Assembly: GCA_021736965.1 (NCBI GenBank)
Contig: JAIPEV010000104.1
Coordinates: forward strand, 1-6,368
Reading direction: 5' to 3'
From: Halanaerobiales bacterium
GTDB lineage: Bacteria; Bacillota; Halanaerobiia; Halanaerobiales; M55B127
DNA: 6,368 nt
In this document: positions 1 to 5,977 of the stretch, one piece after another
Layout of the letters: each line of letters starts with the position of its first letter
Numbering within the stretch: the stretch's first letter is position 1
The notes under the pieces: generated by a model
The model's input: only the letters and a program-made list of their open reading frames with translations
Databases searched by the model: none
What the model was told of the DNA's origin: nothing
Position numbers and translations under genes: made by a program

Positions 1-414
1 TCAAGAGATCAGTTTGCTAAGTTTTATTGGCCTACTCTAAAGAAAGTTATATTAGGACTAATTGAAGAAGGATTAGTTCCTTGTCTATTTGTCGAAGGAG
101 CATATAATAATAGATTAGATTTCTTAAAAGACAAAGATCTACCAAAAGGTAAAGTATATTGGTTCTTTGATAAAACTGATATGGTAAAAGTTAAAGAAAA
201 TCTTTCAAATAAAGCTGCTTTTGGTGGTAATGTACCTGGTTCAATGTTGAAAACAAGTACACCTGATAAAGTAGAAGCATATGTAAAAGATCTAATTGAA
301 AAGGTAGCTGGCGATGGAGGATATATGTTAACAAGTGGTGCTGTAATTGATGATGCAGAAGAAGAAAATATAAAAAAAATGATAGAAGCTGGTAAAAAAT
401 ATGGTAAATATTAA
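1..414 (+). CDS. URO-D family (MtaA/CmuA-like) methyltransferase, C-terminal part
   Basis: The reading frame is open from base 1 to the TAA at 412-414, so this is the last 137 residues of a gene that starts upstream. It looks like the C-terminal part of the uroporphyrinogen decarboxylase barrel family (PF01208), in the branch that moves methyl groups to or from corrinoid proteins rather than making heme. Signs are FVEGAYNNRLDFL (fragment residues 30-42), LPKGKVYWFFDKTD (47-60), GGNVPGSMLKTSTPDKVEAY (75-94) and the GDGGYMLTSGAVIDDA...EENIKKMIEAGKKYG tail (104 to the end). In classical MtaA/MtbA enzymes a His-x-Cys pair and a later Cys bind zinc. Here the corresponding stretches read LFVEG and YMLTSG and lack them, so the methyl acceptor may differ. 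An MFS gene and a DUF1638 gene follow, which fits a methyl-compound utilisation locus. The exact substrate cannot be told. Confidence 0.85.
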   Translation, partial: SRDQFAKFYWPTLKKVILGLIEEGLVPCLFVEGAYNNRLDFLKDKDLPKGKVYWFFDKTDMVKVKENLSNKAAFGGNVPGSMLKTSTPDKVEAYVKDLIEKVAGDGGYMLTSGAVIDDAEEENIKKMIEAGKKYGKY

Positions 415-429
415 AAACTAATATTATCT

Positions 430-453
430 AGAGGGGGTTAAACCCCTCTTTTT
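430..453 (+). terminator. Intrinsic terminator after the URO-D family gene
   Basis: A perfect 7-bp stem, AGAGGGG (430-436) with CCCCTCT (443-449), closes a 6-base loop (GTTAAA) and runs into TTTTT (449-453). It lies 16 bases after the TAA stop. The next gene starts only 11 to 20 bases past the T-tract, so there is no space for a separate promoter between terminator and transporter. The transporter is therefore probably expressed by read-through or from a promoter inside the upstream gene. Confidence 0.85.
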
Positions 454-463
454 ATTAACTGGG

Positions 464-1681
464 GTGTTATTTTTGATAACAGATAAATATATTGATATAA
501 ATAAAAATTATTATAGATGGCTAATATTGGGTTTAGGTTGGATTTCATACTTTGTAATTGCAATGGCCTGGTATATTATGCCTACTTTAGAACATAAAAT
601 AATTGAGTTATATAATATTACACCTGTTCAATACTCGACTGCTTTAACTATTCCTTTTCTGTTTGCAGGGATTATGTCATTAGTGGGAGGGATATTAGCT
701 GATAATTTAGGTATTAAAAAAGCTGCAACAATAGGAATTATCTTATCAGGGGTTGGAATTTTACTTAGAGCAAGTACTAGTAGTTATTTGAATTTATTAA
801 TTCCAATGATTATTGTAGGAGTAGGGATGGGTTTGATTTTACCCAATCTACCTAAACTTGTTAGTATTTGGTTTCCTCCTGATGAAACTGGATTAGCAAC
901 TGGAATATATAATACAGGTTTAATGGCTGGACTTGCTACAGGATTAGTTATTGCACCATATATTCCAAATTGGTTTAGTGGAAATATAGTATTAGGTATT
1001 TTAATTATATTATCTGGTATTTTATTTTTTTGTTTCGTAAAAAATTCACCACCTGGTAAGAAGATACCTGATACTACTGTATTTGAAGGTATTAGCACAG
1101 CGATTAAAAGTAAAAACTCTTGGTTAGTATCAATTTCTTTATTTTTATCATTAGCTGGAATGATTTCTTTACAAGGTGCTTTACCGGGAGGTTTAAACAA
1201 AATATATAATATTCCAATGTCGATAGGTGGTAGAGTTGCGTCCTTAATTTCATACTTTGGGATATTAGGTTCAATAACTCTTCCTTTTATTGCAAATAAG
1301 TTTAATAATAGAAAAATATTTGTTATATTAATACCTATAATATTTTCTACAATAATGTATATAACATGGCTTTTAGGATCTAATATGTATATATTATGGA
1401 TTGGTACCATTATAGCAGGATATGTTGCTGGAGGAGCACTTCCACTTCTGATGGAAGTTCCCACCTTTTTACCTAGAATTAAAGATGATCCAGTACAACA
1501 ACAGCATGTTGGTGGTGCTGCTGGAATGCTAACAATGCTTATGAATATAGGAGGATTTGTTGGTCTAAGTTTTATAGTGATGCCTCTTATTATAAGATAT
1601 GGTTATAGTTTTGGTTTTTTTGTAGCAGCTTTATTATTTGCTTCTCAAGCTCTATTTAATTCAAGGATAAATTTCCCATAA
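464..1681 (+). CDS. MFS transporter, about 12 membrane segments
   Basis: A 405-residue hydrophobic protein of normal length for a 12-segment Major Facilitator Superfamily carrier. The hallmark loop between segments 2 and 3 is present as GGILADNLGIKKA (about residues 75-87). A matching shorter loop, FIANKFNNRK (about 275-284), lies in the second half, and a polar central loop (about 193-218) separates the halves. Glycine-rich helices such as IIVGVGMGLILPNLPKL (116-132) recall the CynX/NimT-like small-anion carriers, but that subfamily is only a guess. The start is uncertain. GTG at 464 has little ribosome-binding sequence, whereas the in-frame TTG at 473 has GGGGTG six bases upstream and may be the real start (402 residues). 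The first ATG lies inside segment 1 and is too late. The neighbours suggest import of a methylated substrate; this is inferred from context only. Confidence 0.85.
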   Translation: MLFLITDKYIDINKNYYRWLILGLGWISYFVIAMAWYIMPTLEHKIIELYNITPVQYSTALTIPFLFAGIMSLVGGILADNLGIKKAATIGIILSGVGILLRASTSSYLNLLIPMIIVGVGMGLILPNLPKLVSIWFPPDETGLATGIYNTGLMAGLATGLVIAPYIPNWFSGNIVLGILIILSGILFFCFVKNSPPGKKIPDTTVFEGISTAIKSKNSWLVSISLFLSLAGMISLQGALPGGLNKIYNIPMSIGGRVASLISYFGILGSITLPFIANKFNNRKIFVILIPIIFSTIMYITWLLGSNMYILWIGTIIAGYVAGGALPLLMEVPTFLPRIKDDPVQQQHVGGAAGMLTMLMNIGGFVGLSFIVMPLIIRYGYSFGFFVAALLFASQALFNSRINFP

Positions 1682-1716
1682 TATAACTTTTATTAAAATA
1701 TAAACTGTTTTTTTAT

Positions 1717-1758
1717 ATCCTTATCTATTTTTATTAATAGCTAAGGATTTCTTTTTTT
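1717..1758 (+). terminator. Two-part intrinsic terminator after the MFS gene
   Basis: ATCCTTA (1717-1723) pairs with TAAGGAT (1742-1748). After one T/C mismatch, CTATT (1725-1729) pairs with AATAG (1736-1740), closing a 6-base loop. The stem is followed by TT-C-TTTTTTT up to 1758. It begins 36 bases after the transporter stop, separating the transporter from the DUF1638 gene. Confidence 0.85.
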
Positions 1759-1780
1759 ATCTTTCAATAAATGATATAAT
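1752..1780 (+). promoter_or_regulatory. Extended -10 promoter for the DUF1638 gene
   Basis: TGATATAAT (1772-1780) is a perfect extended -10 element (TG-n-TATAAT). The -35 position at a 17-base spacing falls in the T-run of the preceding terminator (TTTTTT, 1752-1757) and is weak, so the TG extension probably does the work. The expected start is near 1787, giving a leader of about 24 bases before the ATG at 1811. Confidence 0.6.
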
Positions 1781-1810
1781 TTTTGTAAAAGAGAAATAGT
1801 AGGTGTTAAT

Positions 1811-2506
1811 ATGAGATATAATGTTGTAGCCTGTAATACATTAAGAGATGAGATTAATAAAGTATTAAAGAATATTAATTTATATCCAGAAATTATATGG
1901 ATAGATTCTGGTTTACATAACTTTCCAGAAAAATTAAACAAAATAATACAAAAGGAAATTAATAATATAGATAACAATAAAGATATATTATTACTTTTTG
2001 GATATTGTGGAAAATCAATATTGAATGTTAAGTCAGAAAGTTCACGAATAGTTTTTCCAAAGGTAGATGATTGTATATCATTATTTTTAGGTTCTAATGA
2101 AAAAAAACAACAGTTAGAAAAGATTGCTCCTTCATATTATTTTACAAAGGGATATTTAGAAAATGAAAATAATATTTGGCAAGAATATCAATATTGTATA
2201 AAAAAATATGGTAAAGAGAAATCTACAAGTTTAATGAAAAGAATGCTACATAATTATAGATATATAAGACTAATAGATACAAAAGCCTATGACCTAAACA
2301 ATGTAATTAATAAAACTAAAATGATTGCTAATGAGTTTGATTTAAGACATCAAGTTGTTAAGGGAAATTTAAAAATTTTATATCAGGCATTTTTAAAAGA
2401 GTGGAAAGAAAATTTTGTGATTAAAGATAAAAACGAAGAAATCAATTTAGCAGATATTGGATTAGATCTTAATTCAAGGCATCTCTGTAGTAATAATTTA
2501 CTGTAA
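1811..2506 (+). CDS. DUF1638 family protein
   Basis: A soluble 231-residue protein that I recognise as DUF1638 (PF07796) from a chain of family-like motifs: VVACNTLRDEI (5-15), IDSGLHNFPEKL (31-42), LLLFGYCGKSIL (60-71), IVFPKVDDCISLFLGS (80-95) and YYFTKGYLE (near 109-117). The biochemical role is not established. From memory, such genes often sit beside corrinoid-dependent methyltransferase genes in methanogens and acetogen-like anaerobes, and the URO-D family gene nearby agrees with that. Cys8, His36, Cys66 and Cys88 lie inside the conserved motifs and could form a metal or corrinoid site; this is inference. ATG at 1811 has TAGGTG five bases upstream. The gene appears to be its own transcription unit, with a terminator and an extended -10 promoter in front. 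No signal peptide or membrane segment is seen. Confidence 0.8.
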   Translation: MRYNVVACNTLRDEINKVLKNINLYPEIIWIDSGLHNFPEKLNKIIQKEINNIDNNKDILLLFGYCGKSILNVKSESSRIVFPKVDDCISLFLGSNEKKQQLEKIAPSYYFTKGYLENENNIWQEYQYCIKKYGKEKSTSLMKRMLHNYRYIRLIDTKAYDLNNVINKTKMIANEFDLRHQVVKGNLKILYQAFLKEWKENFVIKDKNEEINLADIGLDLNSRHLCSNNLL

Positions 2507-2532
2507 TATATAATAATGAATAATTTTGTAAT

Positions 2533-2549
2533 GTTTGCATTATGTAAAC
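2533..2549. promoter_or_regulatory. Candidate operator of the TetR regulator
   Basis: GTTTGCATTATGTAAAC is a 17-bp near-palindrome. The half-sites GTTTgCAT and ATGtAAAC are symmetric about base 2541, with only one mismatched pair (G2537/T2545). Size and position, 53 bases before the tetR start, are typical of TetR-family operators. The two arms have no free loop between them, so it is a poor RNA hairpin and is more likely a protein-binding site. The right half-site core GTAAAC recurs at 2571-2576. Confidence 0.5.
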
Positions 2550-2571
2550 TTTTATGTTATTCTTTTATAAG
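2543..2571 (+). promoter_or_regulatory. Possible promoter of the tetR-permease operon
   Basis: TATAAG (2566-2571, 5 of 6 matches to the -10 consensus) lies 17 bases after TGTAAA (2543-2548, a weak -35). The -35 lies inside the near-palindrome at 2533-2549, so a repressor bound there would block RNA polymerase, the usual autoregulation in this family. An overlapping alternative is TTGCAT (2535-2540) with TATTCT (2558-2563), also spaced by 17. Confidence 0.35.
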
Positions 2572-2602
2572 TAAACGATAACTAACATATGGAGTTGTTA
2601 AA

Positions 2603-3202
2603 ATGTCAAAAACAAGAAAGAGTAGTCCAGAAAGAAAAAAAGAAATATTAGAAGTCGTCCAAAAAATAATCTATGAAGATGGATTTTATAATCTTACAAT
2701 TAGAAATATAGCAAGAAAGTTAGATATCTCTGAAGCTGCAATATATCGGCATTTTAGTGATAAAGAAGATATTATTGATAGGTTAACTGATCTTGTCTTT
2801 AATCAAGAATGTTCATTTAAAAAAATTAATGATAATAACTCTGTAAAATTATTAAAAAAATTCATCGAGCAACAGATAGATAAGTTTGAGAATAATCCCT
2901 ATTTGTCTACGATAAGCTTTCAAGATGATATCTTTAGAGAGTATCCCAGGATAAAGAAAAAATTTATTAACCATCAAAAAGAAAGAGAAGATCAAATAGT
3001 TAAGATGATTAACGAGGGAATAAAAGAGGGCTTAATAAGAGATGATATAAATCCAAAAGCATTTGCTTCAATATATATGGGCAGTATAAGAATAGCAGTA
3101 TCAAAGTGGAAAAATGATAAATTTTCTCATCCGATAAGAAAAGTACTTTTCGATATAAAAGAAGAGTTATTTAAATATGTAGAGTTAGAGGAGGAAAATT
3201 AA
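2603..3202 (+). CDS. TetR/AcrR family transcriptional regulator
   Basis: A 199-residue protein, the usual size for a one-domain-plus-ligand-pocket TetR repressor. The N-terminal DNA-binding domain is clear: ERKKEILEVVQKIIYEDG (10-27), then the helix-turn-helix LTIRNIARKLDISEAAIYRHF (31-51) and the following SDKEDIIDRL. The C-terminal region (about 70-199) is helical and variable, as expected for the ligand-binding and dimer part, so the inducer cannot be read off. ATG at 2603 has GGAG eight bases upstream. The stop overlaps the next ATG by one base (TAATG), so repressor and first permease are co-translated. It probably controls its own operon through the palindrome at 2533-2549, sensing the compound that the permease pair moves; that link is inference. 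Confidence 0.9.
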   Translation: MSKTRKSSPERKKEILEVVQKIIYEDGFYNLTIRNIARKLDISEAAIYRHFSDKEDIIDRLTDLVFNQECSFKKINDNNSVKLLKKFIEQQIDKFENNPYLSTISFQDDIFREYPRIKKKFINHQKEREDQIVKMINEGIKEGLIRDDINPKAFASIYMGSIRIAVSKWKNDKFSHPIRKVLFDIKEELFKYVELEEEN

Positions 3203-3678
3203 TGGTTGCGATCTCAATTAATCTAATTACTATAGTTCTTTTAATATACACGGTATTTAAAGATATTAAAAAGGCAAAGAAAGCCTTAGTAAGAGCATTT
3301 ATAAAAGCAGTAAATATTTTGCCTATGCTTTTAGTTATTATTGTAATGATAGGGTTAATATTTGGTTTTATACCCCCTGATTTAATTAAAAGTTACTTAG
3401 GTTCTGATAATAATATTATCCAAATAGTTTTAGCCTCATTATTTGGTGCATTAACAATGATTCCGAGTTTGGTCGCTCTACCTCTAGCCGGTTCATTGAT
3501 TGAAGCAGGTGCATCATATACACCGGTAGCTGCATTTATTACAACTCTAACAATGGTTGGATTTGTTACTCTACCCATCGAATTAAAAGAACTAGGTAAA
3601 AAAGTAACAGTTCTTAGAAATGTATTTGCGTTTATTTTCGCAGTTATTATAGCTTTATTGATTGGGGGCTTAATTTAA
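3202..3678 (+). CDS. Half-size permease, first repeat (ArsP_1/YraQ-like)
   Basis: A 158-residue inner-membrane protein with about five hydrophobic segments (roughly 4-20, 34-57, 71-98, 108-124 and 137-158). It resembles one half of a PF03773-type permease: the pattern P-SLVAL-PLAGSLIEAGAS--PVAAFITT (88-115) sits where full-length members have P-x-C-S-C-G-x-x-P-x-A...GAS. The cysteines of that motif are absent, and the protein has no cysteine at all, so metalloid binding by thiols is unlikely. Residues 46-142 align with the next gene product at a constant offset of 18, sharing IP--LI--YLG, P-----P-A--L and E-K-LG-K---LR. Full-length family members carry two such halves in one chain, so the two products probably form a heterodimer. 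The start has a strong GAGGAGG at 3188-3194, inside the end of tetR. Homologues may also be labelled nucleoside-recognition (Gate) proteins. The substrate is unknown. Confidence 0.7.
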   Translation: MVAISINLITIVLLIYTVFKDIKKAKKALVRAFIKAVNILPMLLVIIVMIGLIFGFIPPDLIKSYLGSDNNIIQIVLASLFGALTMIPSLVALPLAGSLIEAGASYTPVAAFITTLTMVGFVTLPIELKELGKKVTVLRNVFAFIFAVIIALLIGGLI

Positions 3679-3681
3679 AGT

Positions 3682-4233
3682 ATGAATAAAAAAGATGAAC
3701 AGATTAGTCTAAAGAAAAAATTAAAAAAAGGACTTTCAAATACCCTAAAATATCTCGTTGCAATAACTATAATATTGATAATATTATATCAATATTTTCC
3801 TAAACAGATATTTTCTTCATTAGTAATATCAAAAAAATATGGTATAGAGATGGTAACAATATTTCCTGCTGTATTAATACTAATGGGACTTGCAGATGTA
3901 TGGATACCAAAGTCTTTAATCAATAAATATCTGGGTAAGGAGTCTGGGCTAAAAGGGATATTAATTTCAATTTTTCTGGGAACACTTCCCACAGGACCCT
4001 TATATATAGCTTTCCCAATTGCTTCTGAACTTTTAGTTAAAAAGGCTAGGTTAAGTAATGTTATGATATTTTTAGGTGTGTGGGCTTCTCTAAAGATTCC
4101 GCAGATAAGTGTAGAAATAAAATTTTTAGGTATTAAATTTGCTATTTTAAGATTTATATTTACCTTAATTTCAATAATTCTTATTGGCTATCTAATTGAA
4201 TATATAGTTAACAAAAAGGAAGTAGTTAGTTGA
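3682..4233 (+). CDS. Half-size permease, second repeat (ArsP_1/YraQ-like)
   Basis: A 183-residue inner-membrane protein, with a lysine-rich N-terminus (residues 3-16) and about five hydrophobic segments (roughly 22-38, 56-72, 90-116, 125-140 and 152-176). It is the partner repeat of the preceding gene: IPKSLINKYLG (75-85), LGTLPTGPLYIAFPIASELL (99-118) and the E-K--LG-K---LR signature (145-157) line up with residues 57-67, 81-100 and 127-139 of its neighbour, with no gaps. It contains no cysteine. The ATG lies 3 bases after the previous stop and has no good ribosome-binding site close by (GGGGG at 3664-3668 is 13 bases away), so translational coupling is likely and would favour balanced amounts. 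I infer a two-subunit permease or exporter under TetR control. The transported compound cannot be named. Confidence 0.7.
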   Translation: MNKKDEQISLKKKLKKGLSNTLKYLVAITIILIILYQYFPKQIFSSLVISKKYGIEMVTIFPAVLILMGLADVWIPKSLINKYLGKESGLKGILISIFLGTLPTGPLYIAFPIASELLVKKARLSNVMIFLGVWASLKIPQISVEIKFLGIKFAILRFIFTLISIILIGYLIEYIVNKKEVVS

Positions 4234-4252
4234 AAGAAAAAGTGAGAGCTGT

Positions 4253-4553
4253 ATGGAAATATTTGATTTAAAAGAGATAACTGTTGGTATTGATCATCAT
4301 AAACCACAAAAACTTTTTTATAAAAATGATAAAGTCAAAATGAAAGTTACTGATCTTAAATCCGGAAGATAGGATTCCTTAGTAGGTAATGGATTGAGAT
4401 CTAATATTTTACTGTATTGAAGGTGAAGTAGAAATAATTGTAAATGACGATAAAAACAAACTAAGCAGCGGGTAATCTTTAATAACTAAACCCGCTAATT
4501 TATCAATGAATAGTAAACAAGGGGCAAAGATATTAGGAGTTCAGATTAGATAA
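4253..4553 (+). pseudogene. Decayed cupin-domain gene
   Basis: A remnant of a roughly 100-residue single-domain cupin, 19 bases after the second permease and so once part of the operon. The first 39 codons are open (MEIFDLKEITVGIDHHKPQK..., ending at SGR) and stop at TAG 4370-4372. Ignoring one extra base at 4370, the other frame continues with RIP, then two TAG codons (4380-4385), VMD, TGA (4395-4397), LIFYCIEGEVEIIVNDDK, NKLSSG, TAA (4473-4475), SLITKPANLSMNSK and KILGVQI to the TAA at 4551-4553. The GEVEIIV...G-SL pattern is typical of the cupin barrel. The HxH stretch expected after RIP is the part destroyed, and the later conserved His of motif 2 is also missing, so metal binding would be lost. 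All three stop types occur, which argues for decay rather than recoding. A 39-residue peptide could still be made. Confidence 0.7.
4452..4496 (-). terminator. Possible terminator of mgtE
   Basis: AGCGGGT (4467-4473) and ACCCGCT (4490-4496) form a perfect, GC-rich 7-bp stem with a 16-base loop. Read leftward, the stem is followed after a few bases by TTTGTTTTT (complement of 4452-4460). It lies about 60 bases after the mgtE stop and inside the cupin remnant. The loop is long and the T-tract is set back and interrupted, so this is tentative, but no other candidate is seen on either strand between the two converging genes. Confidence 0.4.
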
Positions 4554-4555
4554 AC

Positions 4556-5905
4556 CTAAATTAATAGATCTATAAAGAGTCTAGCTAGACCTAAGAAAGC
4601 AAAAAAACCAAAAACATCTGTTGCTGTAGTTAAAAAGATAGCAGAAGCTAAAGCGGGATCAACACCAATAGTTTGTAAACCGATTGGGATTAAAAAGCCA
4701 AAAAGACCTGCCAATAAGAGATTTATAATCATAGCAGCAAAAATTATTAGACCTAAATAGGGGTTGCCATAAATTAGATATAGTATTAAACCTGTGACAG
4801 CTCCGATAGCTAAACCATGTAAAATTCCTAAAGTGCTTTCTTTTAAGAGTAACTTCCACTTATTTTCATTTTCAAGTTCACCAAGGGCGATTCCTCTAAT
4901 TACAATTGATAGGGTTTGAGTACCTGCATTACCACCCATACCAGCAACAATTGGCATTGCTGCGGCAAGTGCAACTACTTTTACTATAACATCTTCAAAC
5001 AAACCGACTGTTAGAGCTGCCAGAAAAGCAGTACCTAAATTTATATATAACCAAGGTAATCTTCTTATAATTGATTTTCGCAAAGGACTATTTATACTTT
5101 CTTCTTCATTGACTCCGACCATTTTAAACATATCCTCAGTATTTTCTGCTTCGATTACATCAATAATATCATCAACTGTAATTATGCCTAATAAATAGTT
5201 ATTTTTATTAACAACTGGAATTACAGATAAATTATACTTTGCAACCTGTTGGGCTACAATTTCTTGATCTGTTTCTGAAGAGACAGTTATTAAATTATCT
5301 TCCATAATCTCCTCTAATTTAATTTCATTAGGATAGTTAAATATATCTCTTAAATCAACCTTACCAATCAGGGATTTGTCAGTATCCATTATATATATTG
5401 TATCAATCACTTCGGTTTTGGGACCTATTTCTTTGATTTTATCTAAGGCTTGACTAATTGAAATATTTTTCTTTAGTAATATGTATTCTGTAGTCATCAA
5501 TCCACCAGCAGACTCTATATTATAGCCTAATAATTTTTTTAGAGTAGAAGCCTCATCTTTTTTCATATGTTTTAGGAGTTCTTTTCTAAGACTAATTGGT
5601 AAATTTCCTAATATATCTGCTATATTATCTTTAGCCATATATGAAATTATTTCAACTATTTGTTCAATATTTTTCTTTTTAAGAATTGTAATCTGAAGTT
5701 CTTCTTCTGCTTGCTCAATTATTTTAGCAAGATCTTCACTAGCTAATAAGTCTGTGAATTCTGCAATTTTGTCATCTTCTAATTTAAATAATGTTTCAGC
5801 AATATCTATGGGATAATTATCTTCAATCCAAGTTTCATTTATTACTGCATCTTCTTTTATATATCGAAAAATATCTTGTTTTAAATTTTTTGTATCATCT
5901 ACCAT
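4556..5905 (-). CDS. mgtE: Magnesium transporter MgtE
   Basis: A complete 449-residue MgtE, the CBS-gated Mg2+ channel of the inner membrane; 450 residues is the family norm. The order is an N-terminal helical MgtE_N domain (about 30-135), a CBS pair (about 136-195, with GGLMTTEYILL, and 200-255, with VIPVVNKNNYLLGIITVDDIIDVI), a connecting helix, then five membrane helices (about 285-449). Conserved pore segments are present: MPIVAGMGGNAGTQTLSIVI (317-336) and DPALASAIFLTTATDVFGFF (416-435). Asp430 matches the pore aspartate known from the Thermus protein. ATG at 5903-5905 has GGAGGG seven bases upstream. The stop is TAG, 2 bases from the converging cupin remnant. Regulation is probably at the protein level, Mg2+ binding to the CBS and N domains closing the pore, since no riboswitch fits upstream. 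Confidence 0.97.
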   Translation of the reverse strand: MVDDTKNLKQDIFRYIKEDAVINETWIEDNYPIDIAETLFKLEDDKIAEFTDLLASEDLAKIIEQAEEELQITILKKKNIEQIVEIISYMAKDNIADILGNLPISLRKELLKHMKKDEASTLKKLLGYNIESAGGLMTTEYILLKKNISISQALDKIKEIGPKTEVIDTIYIMDTDKSLIGKVDLRDIFNYPNEIKLEEIMEDNLITVSSETDQEIVAQQVAKYNLSVIPVVNKNNYLLGIITVDDIIDVIEAENTEDMFKMVGVNEEESINSPLRKSIIRRLPWLYINLGTAFLAALTVGLFEDVIVKVVALAAAMPIVAGMGGNAGTQTLSIVIRGIALGELENENKWKLLLKESTLGILHGLAIGAVTGLILYLIYGNPYLGLIIFAAMIINLLLAGLFGFLIPIGLQTIGVDPALASAIFLTTATDVFGFFAFLGLARLFIDLLI

Positions 5906-5937
5906 AGTTATCCCTCCAATTTATTATAGTAGTAGAA

Positions 5938-5977
5938 ATAGTAACTTTAATAAAATTATAACATATAATAACTTTAA
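5938..5977. repeat. 13-bp direct repeat flanking the mgtE -10 element
   Basis: ATAGTAACTTTAA (5938-5950) and ATAATAACTTTAA (5965-5977) differ at one base and lie 27 bases apart start to start. The -10 element sits between them. They could be a paired binding site for a regulator, or a chance repeat in very AT-rich DNA. Confidence 0.35.
5955..5963 (-). promoter_or_regulatory. Extended -10 promoter for mgtE
   Basis: On the minus strand TGTTATAAT is a perfect extended -10 element. The -35 region at 17 bases (TTTTAT, complement of 5978-5983) is poor. Transcription would start near 5948, giving a leader of about 43 bases up to the ATG. That is far too short for an M-box riboswitch. A second TATAAT (complement of 5923-5928) lies too close to the ribosome-binding site to be useful. 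Confidence 0.5.

Noticed and set aside
784..1464. Long minus-strand open frame opposite the MFS gene
   Set aside because: It is the antisense shadow of a clear membrane transporter. Its translation is rich in Ile, Pro and Asn with no family features, and there is no ribosome-binding context.
1741..1977. Minus-strand open frame of 78 codons overlapping the DUF1638 start
   Set aside because: It overlaps a recognised family protein and runs through the terminator and promoter region; nothing supports it.
4370..4475. Pyrrolysine or other stop-codon read-through in the cupin
   Set aside because: The frame needs a frameshift and also holds TGA and TAA, so TAG recoding alone cannot restore it. Decay is simpler.
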